DNA of 64,000 bases from CABZJG01 sp902512685 (GCA_051201605.1 CP179201.1:3472001-3536000); one strand, 5' to 3'; shown: positions 42,065-50,861, counted from the stretch's first letter. The notes: generated by a model not told the origin, from the letters alone. Made by a program: numbers and translations.

Positions 42065-42105
42065 TTATCCACAGAATTGTTTATCTTATCCATAGGTTCT
42101 CCACA
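42065..42105 (+). promoter_or_regulatory. Cluster of three DnaA boxes
   Basis: TTATCCACA (42065-42073) is a perfect DnaA box; TTATCCATA (42086-42094) and TTCTCCACA (42097-42105) each differ at one position. All three point the same way within 41 bases, and an AT-rich stretch (42115-42143) follows at once. The cluster could be part of an origin of replication or a DnaA-responsive promoter element for the Rieske gene. Confidence 0.65.
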
Positions 42106-42293
42106 GGCAGATATCATTTTGGATCTGTTTTAATCTATTTTTTCCCGAATCACTGTGTGCGATCACATTCTGATCACCCATTACATCTAGTAAATTGCCA
42201 AGCTTAACTGCATTTACGCAACGACAGAGGATTTATGTTTGAGCGCTTAAATAACACTTGCTATAGATTTGTAATTGGCAAAGGGGAAATAGG

Positions 42294-43496
42294 ATGAATT
42301 CCAGAAATAAATCCACGTCAACTCCAAATACCTGGGATCGCAGCGGGCTTCCAGCGTGGAGTTTTTTTAACAAAGAGATGCTGGAACAGGAAAAAGAGCT
42401 TCTTTTTCGGCGCCATTGGCAATTGATTTGTCACCAAAGTGATATCCCAGAGCAGGGAAATTTCATCACATGTGATTTTGTCGGTGAGCGCGCATTGATC
42501 ATTCGCGGCAAAGACGGTCAGGTACGCGCCTTTCATAATTTGTGCCGGCACCGCGGGTCACGGGTTGTTGCAGAAGAAACAGGGACTTGCAAATCGGCAG
42601 TCATATGCCCTTTTCACGGCTGGGTTTATAACCTTGACGGAACATTGCGGGGCGCGGCCCAACCCGGATCTCTGCCGGACTTAGACCCCGTAAAATATGG
42701 CTTGAAGCCGATTGAAATGGAAAATTGGAACGGGTTTATATTTGTAAGGTTTCAGCCCGGGCCACAACCCTCAATTCATGAAATCCTCGCGCCATTTGAT
42801 GCCGAAATCGAGCAATATGAACTGGCCGACCTATTACCATCTGGTGATGATTACTGGACGGAAGATGTCGCCGCCAACTGGAAATGCGTGCGCGATGTTG
42901 ATAACGAAGGCTACCATGTTCCTTTGGCACATCCTGGTTTGCATGACCTTTTCGGATCAAACTATCACGATGAACCCTTTACCAATGGAACCGCACGATC
43001 TGTGGGCGCCTTTCGTGAAGGAAAAGGCCAATTATGGAGCGTGCAAAACTATAAAAAAATTCTAAGCCACAAAGAAGGACTTGATGAAGAACATCAAAAT
43101 TGCTGGCTGTATATCGGAGTTTTCCCAAATCTTGTTTTTGGTCTTTATCCAGACTCGGTCATTTTTTATCAGGAATTCCCGATTGAAAACGGTAAAACCA
43201 TTCAACGTGGTGCATCGTATAAATTCCCCAAAGAAGACCGGCAAAGACGGCTGTCGCGTTATCTAAGCGTGCGCATAGATCGGTATACCTCTAAAGAGGA
43301 TGAGCAATTGATAGAATGGACTTGGGAGGCTGCCTTTTCAAGCGGATATGACGGGATTATCCTGTCAGATCTAGAGTATGGGGTGCGCAGTTATCACGAT
43401 GCACTGCGGGTCTATTTCCCTATATTGGACGCCCCGGAGCCCCCGCAAGGAATGCTTGAGGAAATGAACAAGGATCTGCTTGCCGGCAACCCGTAA
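42294..43496 (+). CDS. Rieske non-haem iron oxygenase (quaternary-amine monooxygenase-like)
   Basis: This 400-residue protein has the Rieske 2Fe-2S motif C84-x-H86 (NLCRHRGSR) and C105-x2-H108 (CPFHGW). The mononuclear iron site is in NWKCVRDVDNEGYHVPLAHP, with Glu205, His208 and His213. Glu as the bridging carboxylate is a feature of carnitine monooxygenase (CntA), where most Rieske oxygenases have Asp. Relatives oxidise quaternary or tertiary amines such as carnitine, choline, glycine betaine or stachydrine, often releasing formaldehyde. No reductase gene is adjacent. The start at 42294 follows AAAGGGGAAATAGG. The substrate is unknown; the neighbouring amine importer suggests a cationic amine. 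Confidence 0.85.
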   Translation: MNSRNKSTSTPNTWDRSGLPAWSFFNKEMLEQEKELLFRRHWQLICHQSDIPEQGNFITCDFVGERALIIRGKDGQVRAFHNLCRHRGSRVVAEETGTCKSAVICPFHGWVYNLDGTLRGAAQPGSLPDLDPVKYGLKPIEMENWNGFIFVRFQPGPQPSIHEILAPFDAEIEQYELADLLPSGDDYWTEDVAANWKCVRDVDNEGYHVPLAHPGLHDLFGSNYHDEPFTNGTARSVGAFREGKGQLWSVQNYKKILSHKEGLDEEHQNCWLYIGVFPNLVFGLYPDSVIFYQEFPIENGKTIQRGASYKFPKEDRQRRLSRYLSVRIDRYTSKEDEQLIEWTWEAAFSSGYDGIILSDLEYGVRSYHDALRVYFPILDAPEPPQGMLEEMNKDLLAGNP

Positions 43497-43565
43497 ATTA
43501 GGTGTCATTTGAGACAAAATATAGATGGGTTCGCAAATGAAATGGAACATTGAGGTTCACGAGAA

Positions 43566-43928
43566 ATGAAACCAGTAGCAGCAAAAGATCGCCGCGTCGT
43601 CAACATAAAAGACGCCAATTTTACCCCCTATGATCCGGAAGAGACCGGTGAAAAAGGCACCTCTTTTCTAAAGCTCAATCCCGACATGCCACCAAATTTG
43701 GGCTTCTACATTTATAAAATGGAACCCGGCGCAAACTCTGCGCCGCACCGCCATGGCGGCGCCGAAGAATTTTATGTCATCGAGGGCGAGCTTAAAGATC
43801 ATGACGGATCAATCTACAAAGCCGGCGATGTGGTTTGGCTTGCCCCTGGAAGCGAGCATAATTCCTACTCGGAAAAAGGGTGCACAGTTGCCGTCTTTTC
43901 CGAGCAATCAGAAGAGCCGGCTGATTAA
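43566..43928 (+). CDS. Small cupin-domain protein
   Basis: This 120-residue single-cupin protein has the two cupin motifs: SAPHRHGGAEEFYVIEGELK (metal ligands His, His, Glu) and AGDVVWLAPGSEHNSYSEKG (third His). It could be a small dioxygenase, isomerase or a regulator-type binding protein. It lies 69 bases after the Rieske gene on the same strand and is convergent with the DAO gene, so it probably belongs to the Rieske transcript. The function is unknown. Confidence 0.8.
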   Translation: MKPVAAKDRRVVNIKDANFTPYDPEETGEKGTSFLKLNPDMPPNLGFYIYKMEPGANSAPHRHGGAEEFYVIEGELKDHDGSIYKAGDVVWLAPGSEHNSYSEKGCTVAVFSEQSEEPAD

Positions 43929-43946
43929 TTTTGGGCCTAATTTTAG

Positions 43947-45257
43947 TTAGGGTTGCAACGTGTCCATCATCCGCTTCCATGTCAGCGCTATGGTTATGCC
44001 GCTACCTCTAAACTGATTTAGCGGAACTTTTTTAACTGGTGAAATAGGCAGGAATTCATTGTCCTCAATTTCGCCCAAACAGTGCTTTGCAAGAATTTTC
44101 CCAAATGTGGTTGTCATGGCGACGCCGCGCCCATTAAAGCCCAGGCCACAAAATATCCCATCAGCCAATTTATGAATATGCGGAACGTGATCAAGGGTTA
44201 GGGCAACCCGTCCGGTCCATAAGTGCTGTAACTCAACGTCTTTGATATCAGGAAAAATTTCATACAGGCGCCGAATGCCAAATGAAAACTTATTTTGGTC
44301 AATTGACTCGATCTGCGCGTTAGTACGGCTGCCAAAGATAAGACGATTTTGCGCATCAAGCCCGAACCAAGACAAAAGTCTTTGGGTATCGGCAACCCCT
44401 TGGCGGTTTGGTAAGATTTTATCGCAAAGTTCATTTGGCAGCGGATTGGTCGCAACCACACCCGTTAGCACCGGCACCAGTGATTTTGAAAGCCCCGGCC
44501 ACATATTACCGGTATAGCCGTTGGTACAGACCACGACGGTCTCGGCATTCACACGCCCTTGCGTGCTATGAACCACCCAAGCTTTATCGACCCGTTCAAG
44601 CGATAAAGCCGGGCTGTCCTTATATATATCGACACCATTCGAGACACAGGCTTTCGCAAGTCCTCTGGCGTATTTTAGGGGGTGAAGCGTGCCGCCTCTT
44701 TTATCCAGCAAACCCATATAATAGGCATCGGTTCCAACCATCGCCGGAATTTGATCCCGATCAAGCTGGCGAACGTCAACATCCCTTGCGCCCCATTGTG
44801 CAAGGTGAGCTTTGATTGTTTCTGCGCCTTTGGGGCCTTTTGCAAGCTGAATCCAGCCCGTCTTTTGCAGATCACATTCAATTTTATATTTATCCACAAC
44901 ATCATATAGGACAGCAGGTGCCTGTCCTACTGTTTTTATAATCTGCGCCCCTCTTTCCGGGCCAAACCGCGCAAGTATTTCATCAGGCATGATTTTAAGG
45001 CCCGGTATAACTTGCCCGCCGTTTCTACCAGAGGCGCCCCAACCGGGTTCATGCGCATCTATAACAGCTACTTTTTTGCCGCGTTCGGATAAATGCAAGG
45101 CGGTTGAAAGCCCACAAAATCCTGCGCCTATAACCGCAACATCGGCTGTGACCTCCTCTTTCAATACCGCATAGTCATCTGTTCTTTTTGAGGTCACTCC
45201 CCAAAGCGACGTATCAATATGGCAAGAGGAGTTGTACCATGCATCAGTATCAGTCAT
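43947..45257 (-). CDS. FAD-dependent amine oxidoreductase (DAO family, PuuB-like)
   Basis: This 436-residue flavoenzyme has an ADP-binding motif VAVIGAGFCGLSTALHLSER near residue 40, WGASGRNGGQVIPGLK near 73 (the conserved GxSGRNGG of PuuB/OrdL enzymes), and a C-terminal FCGLGFNGRGVAMTTTFGK. Family members oxidise gamma-glutamylputrescine, sarcosine-type or other secondary amines with release of hydrogen peroxide. Its ATG overlaps the stop of the dehydrogenase paralogue upstream (ATGA at 45254-45257), so the two are translationally coupled. The pairing suggests consecutive oxidation steps on the same amine. The substrate is not determinable from sequence. Confidence 0.86.
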   Translation of the reverse strand: MTDTDAWYNSSCHIDTSLWGVTSKRTDDYAVLKEEVTADVAVIGAGFCGLSTALHLSERGKKVAVIDAHEPGWGASGRNGGQVIPGLKIMPDEILARFGPERGAQIIKTVGQAPAVLYDVVDKYKIECDLQKTGWIQLAKGPKGAETIKAHLAQWGARDVDVRQLDRDQIPAMVGTDAYYMGLLDKRGGTLHPLKYARGLAKACVSNGVDIYKDSPALSLERVDKAWVVHSTQGRVNAETVVVCTNGYTGNMWPGLSKSLVPVLTGVVATNPLPNELCDKILPNRQGVADTQRLLSWFGLDAQNRLIFGSRTNAQIESIDQNKFSFGIRRLYEIFPDIKDVELQHLWTGRVALTLDHVPHIHKLADGIFCGLGFNGRGVAMTTTFGKILAKHCLGEIEDNEFLPISPVKKVPLNQFRGSGITIALTWKRMMDTLQP

Positions 45258-47353
45258 GGGCGCACGCTTTCTGGAAATTTGTGAATATCAAAGTCATTTT
45301 CCCTTTTAAAATGGGTATGATCATCAGCTGGTGTGTCCATATTACGAGCATATGCGTGGCCCGAGTACACCGCCATGGCGATTGTGCCCGGTGCGAGGCT
45401 ATCGCCAATTCTGGTCACTGAGTGAACCCCATGATCTGACCATTGTTCAGAAATTTCCATGAGTTCGCCAAATAAGATGTCCGTGCTTTTTCGTGATGTG
45501 ACCGGTACAATTGCATCAATGTCTACTGTGGTCTCAGCACCAATATAAATGCATTCTAATGTTACCGATTTCTGATTGACAGATTTCACCGCGTGATTGC
45601 AAATAATTGTCACACCCAATTCGCGAAGCTTGGTTTGTATATGCGCGTTCTCAAGCGTGTTATGGGTCCAGCTTGCGATATCTGCGTCTGGTGTCACCAA
45701 CACCACTTCACAACCCGCTTGGGCAAGGTGCTCGGCAATCGCACTTGCCAGATAGTAATGATCATCATCATACACCATCACTTTGCCCGAAACCACCGAG
45801 CCAGAAAAAATTCCTTCGGGGGCCAGAACCATTTCAGGCGGTGCGCCCACAATTGGTTGTCGGTGGTGCGCGCCTACAAAATTGGTCTGCCAGCACGCAC
45901 CTGTTGCAATGGCAACATGGGTGCATCCCAACTCTAAAACTTGCTCGGCCGTTAAGGCGCTGTCCACATAAGTTTCAACATTGCTGCGCGTTGAAAGCAT
46001 ATAAGTTCTATGATCGGAAACGCGTCTCCACTCAGCCAAAGGCTTTAATGAAGTCTCTTGCAGCACCCGGCCGCCAAGTTCGGGCGCAGCCTCTGCTAGG
46101 GTTACATCATAGCCCCGGTTTGACAGCGCCAGCGCAGCTTCAAGACCTGATGGACCGCCACCAACCACCAAAACACTGTCGTTTGATGCCGCCTTTGAGA
46201 TTTTCTCAGGATGCCAGCCTTTGCGCCACTCTTCACCCATTGTCGGATTTTGGGTGCAGCGCATGGGATAGGCGACAAAGTCGCCCGAAGTACACATGTT
46301 GCAGCCAATACACTCTCTGATTTCATCGGATCTGCCTTGCTGAATTTTATTTGGCAAAAAGGGATCTGCAATCGATGGCCGCGCAGCCCCGATAAGATCC
46401 AGAACACCGCGCTTTATCTGCGATACCATTGTATCAGGTGAGGTAAAGCGCCCGACCCCCACAACCGGCTTGCTTGTGGTTTGCTTGACAAATTTGATGT
46501 ATTCTTCTTGCGATCCTTCATTGCCATACCGCGACGGCAGCGAGTCATTTGCCCAATCGGCCACATTCACATCCCATAAATCAGGCAGTTCAGCCAGGGC
46601 GCCAACAATGTCCTGAGCTTCGGCCATGTTCATACCATTTTCGCCAAGCAATTCATCCACCGCAAACCTTAAAGCAATCGCGCAATCATGCCCCACAGCA
46701 TCTTTTGTATCTTCTAGAACTTCGCGCAATAAACGCACCCGATTGGTCAGATTGCCGCCATATTCGTCCGTGCGCTGATTGAAGCGTTTTAGCAAAAACT
46801 GGAATAGAAGTGTCATAATGCCATGCGCGGCATAGACATAAATGATGTCATAACCCGCCCGCCGTGATCGCAGGGCTGCTTCGCGAAACCAACCCCGCAA
46901 TGCTTTGATGTCGGACTTGTCCATGGCTCTGGCTTGGGTCGAATTGGATGTTTCGGTTGGTGCTGCAGAGGGGGCAAGCGCCGGCATGCGCGATAAATAA
47001 TTACTAACCGAAAGCCCATTATGCACAAGCTGAATACCCGCAAGTGCATCATGCTCGTGAACTTTATTTACCATCAACTCATGCACCGGAAGATCACTGT
47101 CATCCCATAGCCGCATCAATGTAGCTGGTGTAAGGTCACTGGTTGGGTGGATCGAGCATTCCTCGGTGCAGACAACCGCCCACCCGCCTTCTGCTTTTAC
47201 ACCGCGCATTTCTGCCATTGTGCGCGGCCAGCGATGCCCCATCCCATTGCAATGCGGCACTTGATAAAACCTGTTTTTGGTGGTTTTAGGGCCAATTTTT
47301 ACCGGCTCAAAAAGGATTTTGTGATTTTCATCAGGTGACATATTTATACTCAT
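45254..47353 (-). CDS. TMADH/histamine dehydrogenase-family flavoprotein, paralogue 1 (divergent)
   Basis: This 699-residue protein has the trimethylamine dehydrogenase architecture: an FMN barrel, a 4Fe-4S site (RECIGCNMC, last Cys 12 residues on), and C-terminal ADP/FAD-type domains (VLVVGGGPSGLEAALALSNR). The cysteinyl-FMN Cys is kept in FYQVPHCNGMG, and the Tyr/His pair (TMADH Tyr169, His172) in YVYAAH. The substrate bowl is not: the TMADH Tyr60 position is Glu (VCTEECSIHP) and the Trp355 position is Asp (CTSGD), while Trp264 is kept (LWDV). It therefore should not be called a trimethylamine dehydrogenase. It lies 101 bases after the bicupin gene and overlaps the DAO gene. Electron transfer would probably be to ETF. 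Confidence 0.88.
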   Translation of the reverse strand: MSINMSPDENHKILFEPVKIGPKTTKNRFYQVPHCNGMGHRWPRTMAEMRGVKAEGGWAVVCTEECSIHPTSDLTPATLMRLWDDSDLPVHELMVNKVHEHDALAGIQLVHNGLSVSNYLSRMPALAPSAAPTETSNSTQARAMDKSDIKALRGWFREAALRSRRAGYDIIYVYAAHGIMTLLFQFLLKRFNQRTDEYGGNLTNRVRLLREVLEDTKDAVGHDCAIALRFAVDELLGENGMNMAEAQDIVGALAELPDLWDVNVADWANDSLPSRYGNEGSQEEYIKFVKQTTSKPVVGVGRFTSPDTMVSQIKRGVLDLIGAARPSIADPFLPNKIQQGRSDEIRECIGCNMCTSGDFVAYPMRCTQNPTMGEEWRKGWHPEKISKAASNDSVLVVGGGPSGLEAALALSNRGYDVTLAEAAPELGGRVLQETSLKPLAEWRRVSDHRTYMLSTRSNVETYVDSALTAEQVLELGCTHVAIATGACWQTNFVGAHHRQPIVGAPPEMVLAPEGIFSGSVVSGKVMVYDDDHYYLASAIAEHLAQAGCEVVLVTPDADIASWTHNTLENAHIQTKLRELGVTIICNHAVKSVNQKSVTLECIYIGAETTVDIDAIVPVTSRKSTDILFGELMEISEQWSDHGVHSVTRIGDSLAPGTIAMAVYSGHAYARNMDTPADDHTHFKRENDFDIHKFPESVRP

Positions 47354-47454
47354 TTAAAAACTACGCGGCTCAACTGAGTAAAAACTATAGCTATTTGATG
47401 GCGTGTGTTTTTACTTTTTGCTTCAGCAAGAAAACATCGGGAAACTCAGAATTG

Positions 47455-48219
47455 TCAATCCCCGTCCACTCGACAATAAAATTTGCTTACGTTTCCAACG
47501 AAATGCCAGGAACACACAGTCCCTTTAGGAACGAAAAACACATCCCCGGTTGAAAACTTATGTCGTGTTCCAGCTTGCTCTGTTACAAAAACACTGCCCT
47601 CAAGCACCTGCACAAATTCATTATATGGGAAAGCTTTCATTTTACTATTAAAGGCTGTGCTTTGCCACATCCCAACCTGCATATTCCCGGTATCGTTGAC
47701 AAAGAGGGTGGTATTTTTTTGCCGAGGAGACGCGCCATCAATCTCAAAAGGAAACTGCGTTTCAAGTTTTTGCAACTTGGCGCCCAGTTCATCTTTGTTC
47801 AGGATAAATAAGCCCTGCTCATCCGAAGATTTACCAGCACCGACCTCTTCTTTTGGGCTATAGGTTATAAAGAACTTTCTTAAGAACCCATTTTGCTTCC
47901 AGCTTATGGGAGTCCCATTTCGCACACAAAATGTTTGCCCCTCTTTAATCAGTGTCTTTTCACCTTCTCGGTCAATCATTTCGACCTGACCTTGCAAGAT
48001 GCACATGAACTCATCCCCGGGATAGGGGCCAAACTTTTCTTGCATGCTGGTCGTCGTCCAAACGCCAACAATTAGGTTGGCAGACATATTTTCTTGATAA
48101 ACATGCCAGTACTGCTCTGGCAAACTCGATTGAAAATCATCAGAACTCAGGTCAAGTTTTGACAGGCCGATACCATCAGGACCATCACGTTCAAGTGGGA
48201 TAACTCCACAAGTTTCCAT
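47455..48219 (-). CDS. Bicupin protein (two cupin_3/DUF861-like domains)
   Basis: I place the start at ATG 48219, behind GGGAGGA; an upstream in-frame GTG at 48261 has no such site. The 254-residue protein holds two cupin_3 domains, the first around GVWTTTSMQEKFGPYPGDEF and MCILQGQVEMIDREGE, the second around GMWQSTAFNSKMKAFPYNEF and VQVLEGSVFVTEQAG. Each domain has the cupin_3 E-F-x-x-(I/V)-L-x-G pattern. The usual metal histidines are mostly missing in domain 1, so it may be non-enzymatic. It is the first gene of the minus-strand unit bicupin-dehydrogenase 1-DAO, divergent from potF, and possibly a ligand-sensing or product-processing partner. Confidence 0.82.
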   Translation of the reverse strand: METCGVIPLERDGPDGIGLSKLDLSSDDFQSSLPEQYWHVYQENMSANLIVGVWTTTSMQEKFGPYPGDEFMCILQGQVEMIDREGEKTLIKEGQTFCVRNGTPISWKQNGFLRKFFITYSPKEEVGAGKSSDEQGLFILNKDELGAKLQKLETQFPFEIDGASPRQKNTTLFVNDTGNMQVGMWQSTAFNSKMKAFPYNEFVQVLEGSVFVTEQAGTRHKFSTGDVFFVPKGTVCSWHFVGNVSKFYCRVDGD

Positions 48220-48415
48220 TTTGATAGGTCCTCCCAACTTTCGCTTTTTGCTGTCGGCCACATTGATACGAGATTAAACCGTTTTTTTAACTGCATATTT
48301 GCCTGCAGCTTTGCTCTTAGTCGCTTGACACATTTAGTTTAACCAGAATAGCCTCCTAAAGAGTGTTCAAGTAGTCAAGCCTTAAGGAAAGAACATTTCA
48401 CGCCCGCTCAAACTG

Positions 48416-48442
48416 TATCAGCCACATTTGGTATGGTTGATA
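48416..48442. promoter_or_regulatory. 27-bp palindrome in the divergent bicupin/potF promoter region
   Basis: TATCAGCCACA and TATGGTTGATA are inverted arms that match at 9 of 11 positions around a 5-base spacer. It lies 68 bases upstream of the potF start. A second, perfect 10-bp palindrome (CTCTTAAGAG) lies at 48467-48476. Both could be operators shared by the two divergent amine-related units. Confidence 0.55.
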
Positions 48443-48509
48443 ATGAGTGGGCTAAAGGTACGATCTCTCTTAAGAGGGAAATCGTAAATCAACAGGGAGG
48501 AAGTAAAAT

Positions 48510-49619
48510 ATGAAAAATATGAGCCACTCAAAGATGCTGGCGTGCCTTGCCGCAATTGGAGTACTTACCAGCGGACAGGCAATCGCGGAAGAACGCGTTC
48601 TAAAGGTCACAAATTGGGCCGAATACATTGGCGAAGAAACAATCTCGAACTTTGAAAGCGAATACGGGATCAAGGTGATTTATGACACCTATGATTCCGC
48701 GGAAACCATCGACGCAAAATTGCTGGCTGGTAATAGTGGATATGACGTGGTCAGCCATTCAGGCAGTATGACCGCGCGCCTGATATCAGCAGGCATCGTT
48801 GCACCGCTGGATATGTCAAAGCTGGATAATGTGAAAAATATGGATCCAGCAATCATGGAGCAACTCGCCAGCGAATGGGATCCGGGCAACCAGCATTTTG
48901 TACCCTTTATGTGGGGTTCACATGGTGTGACTTACAACGAAGAATTGGTTCTAGAGACATATCCAGATGCGCCTATCGGTTCGATGGATATGATTTTTGA
49001 CCCCAAGCATATGAAAGAAATCGCGAAATGCGGTGTTTCATTCCTTGATTCACCGGGTGATGTTGTCCCAATGGCACTGGCCTATCTGGGACTTGATCCT
49101 AATACAAAAGACAAGGCCGATTTCGACAAAGCGGGTGAAATGCTGGCGGCAATTCGTCCTTATGTCAAAACCTTTGACAACTATGCCTATCAAAGAATGC
49201 CTCAGAAAGAATTCTGTGTCGCCGTGACTTGGGGTCCAGATGGACTGTTGGCAATGTCAGGCGCTGCAGAGGCAAACACCGGTGTTGTGCTTGATTTCTT
49301 CCTACCTGAGGGAAAAAATGCAGCACAATTATGGATCGATGGTTGGCTGATCCCAGCGGACGCCAGCAATGTGGAAGATGCGCATTTGTTCCTAAATTAC
49401 ATGATGCGTCCCGAAGTTGGGGCAGCTGACAGTAATTACACATGGTATGCCACTGCAAACCTGGCCGCAAAGCCAATGGTTGATGAGGAAGTCACCTCTA
49501 GCCCGGCGGCCTTTCCAACGAGTGCGCAGATCGACAATATGTACACAACTGCAGTTTTGGGACCAAAGGTTGACCGTATGGAAACGAGGACTTGGACCAA
49601 CTTCAAAGCTGGAAACTAA
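48510..49619 (+). CDS. potF: Periplasmic amine-binding protein of ABC transporter (PotF/SpuD-like)
   Basis: This 369-residue protein has a signal peptide (cleavage after AIA near residue 26) and the PotD/PotF binding-protein fold: LKVTNWAEYIGEETISNFES, GIKVIYDTYDSAETIDAKLL, AKCGVSFLDSPGDVVPMALA, LFLNYMMRPEVGA. PotF/SpuD bind putrescine and relatives; the binding pocket here cannot be assigned a ligand by eye. The start follows GGGAGGAAGT. It is the first gene of potFGHI, with a strong hairpin 13 bases after its stop that may make it the most expressed. Confidence 0.92.
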   Translation: MKNMSHSKMLACLAAIGVLTSGQAIAEERVLKVTNWAEYIGEETISNFESEYGIKVIYDTYDSAETIDAKLLAGNSGYDVVSHSGSMTARLISAGIVAPLDMSKLDNVKNMDPAIMEQLASEWDPGNQHFVPFMWGSHGVTYNEELVLETYPDAPIGSMDMIFDPKHMKEIAKCGVSFLDSPGDVVPMALAYLGLDPNTKDKADFDKAGEMLAAIRPYVKTFDNYAYQRMPQKEFCVAVTWGPDGLLAMSGAAEANTGVVLDFFLPEGKNAAQLWIDGWLIPADASNVEDAHLFLNYMMRPEVGAADSNYTWYATANLAAKPMVDEEVTSSPAAFPTSAQIDNMYTTAVLGPKVDRMETRTWTNFKAGN

Positions 49620-49632
49620 GTAAAACACATTG

Positions 49633-49662
49633 GTGGCGGAGCCGTTTATTTGGCTCCGCCAC
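49633..49662 (+). terminator. Intercistronic hairpin after potF
   Basis: The arms GTGGCGGAGCC and GGCTCCGCCAC are perfectly complementary (11 bp) around an 8-base loop. The hairpin sits 13 bases after the potF stop and 44 bases before potG. No long T-run follows, so it more likely acts as an mRNA stabiliser or partial attenuator giving binding protein in excess of the membrane parts. Confidence 0.7.
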
Positions 49663-49706
49663 TCCTATTTATACCGAACTCACCTCACATTAATGAAAGG
49701 CTTGCA

Positions 49707-50861
49707 ATGCTCGGTGACCAAATTTCCACTGATCAAAATGCCACTGACAGACCATGGCTGAATTTCGACGCAGAGCCACTGATTAGAATTCGAAGGGTTA
49801 CCAAAAAATTTGGTGAATTTGTTGCTGTAAACAATGTTGATCTAGATATTCATCAAGGTGAGTTGTTTTGTTTACTTGGTGGCTCAGGTTGTGGAAAAAC
49901 CACTTTGCTCAGGATGTTAGCAGGGTTTGAGGTTCCCACATCCGGTCAGATCCTTATTGATGGGAATGACATGTCCGACGTGCCGCCATATGAACGTCCG
50001 ACCAATATGATGTTTCAAAACTATGCACTTTTTCCGCATATGAGCGTTGAGAAAAATATCGCGTTCGGTTTGCAGCAGGACAAACTGCCGAAAGATGAAA
50101 TAGAAGACCGGATCCACGCCATTTTGAAACTGGTTGAACTTCAAGATTACAAGAAAAGAAAACCTCAACAGCTTTCTGGCGGCCAACGGCAAAGGGTGGC
50201 GCTTGCGCGCGCCTTGGTCAAAGAGCCCAAACTTTTACTTTTGGATGAACCGCTTGGTGCATTGGATAAAAAACTACGCGAACAAACACAGTTTGAACTG
50301 GCAAATATCCAAGACCAAGTTGGGATTACTTTTGTTGTTGTCACCCATGATCAAGAAGAGGCAATGACTCTATCGACGAGAATAGCGGTGATGGACAAGG
50401 GCGAATTTATACAAATTGGCTCGCCAACCGAAATATACGAGTTTCCTGAGAACCGATTTGTGGCTGATTTTATTGGATCAGCAAATATTCTGGAAGGTCA
50501 AATTGTCGAAGATAGCGCTGATCATGTGCAGGTCTTAACGGATATTGGCGAGTTGAACATCGAACATAGCCTACCGGTCCAAAAAGGTGCCCAGGTTTGG
50601 GTTGCGCTTCGGCCGGAAAAAATTCACTTAAGTGCGGAGGCGCCGAGTGAACCACAGCCAAACCAGTCGAAAGGCATTGTGGAAGATATCGGCTACCTTG
50701 GAAATTCTTCGATTTATAAAATCCGTTTGGAAAGCGGCCGTATCATTGACGTCACTGCACCCAATCAAATCAGACCGAAAAGCCGAAGCCATGGAATAAC
50801 TTGGGAAGATACAGTTTATCTGACATGGGATCCCTCTAGTGTCATGTTGCTTAACAAATGA
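49707..50861 (+). CDS. potG: ABC transporter ATPase for amine uptake (PotG/PotA-like)
   Basis: ATG 49707 follows AAAGG six bases upstream and gives 384 residues. The ATPase has Walker A GGSGCGKTT at about 58-66, signature LSGGQRQRVALARAL, Walker B LLLLDEPLGALD, and a C-terminal TOBE domain (about 290-380). It powers import through PotH and PotI from the cytoplasmic face. Its last four bases overlap the potH start (ATGA at 50858-50861). Confidence 0.94.
   Translation: MLGDQISTDQNATDRPWLNFDAEPLIRIRRVTKKFGEFVAVNNVDLDIHQGELFCLLGGSGCGKTTLLRMLAGFEVPTSGQILIDGNDMSDVPPYERPTNMMFQNYALFPHMSVEKNIAFGLQQDKLPKDEIEDRIHAILKLVELQDYKKRKPQQLSGGQRQRVALARALVKEPKLLLLDEPLGALDKKLREQTQFELANIQDQVGITFVVVTHDQEEAMTLSTRIAVMDKGEFIQIGSPTEIYEFPENRFVADFIGSANILEGQIVEDSADHVQVLTDIGELNIEHSLPVQKGAQVWVALRPEKIHLSAEAPSEPQPNQSKGIVEDIGYLGNSSIYKIRLESGRIIDVTAPNQIRPKSRSHGITWEDTVYLTWDPSSVMLLNK

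Larger units (their letters stand above)
41529..42293. other. 765-base non-coding region with hairpins and DnaA boxes
   Basis: No convincing gene lies here. The region holds an 11-bp inverted repeat (41704-41748), a 17-pair imperfect hairpin followed on the minus strand by a T-rich run (41763-41799), a 9-bp inverted repeat linking 41768-41775 with about 41877-41885 (CGTCCTACC/GGTAGGACG), and three DnaA-box-like 9-mers at 42065-42105 next to AT-rich DNA. A 66-codon minus-strand frame at 41844-42044 lacks a recognisable product. It may encode a structured RNA, a DnaA-controlled site or a replication origin. Confidence 0.6.
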
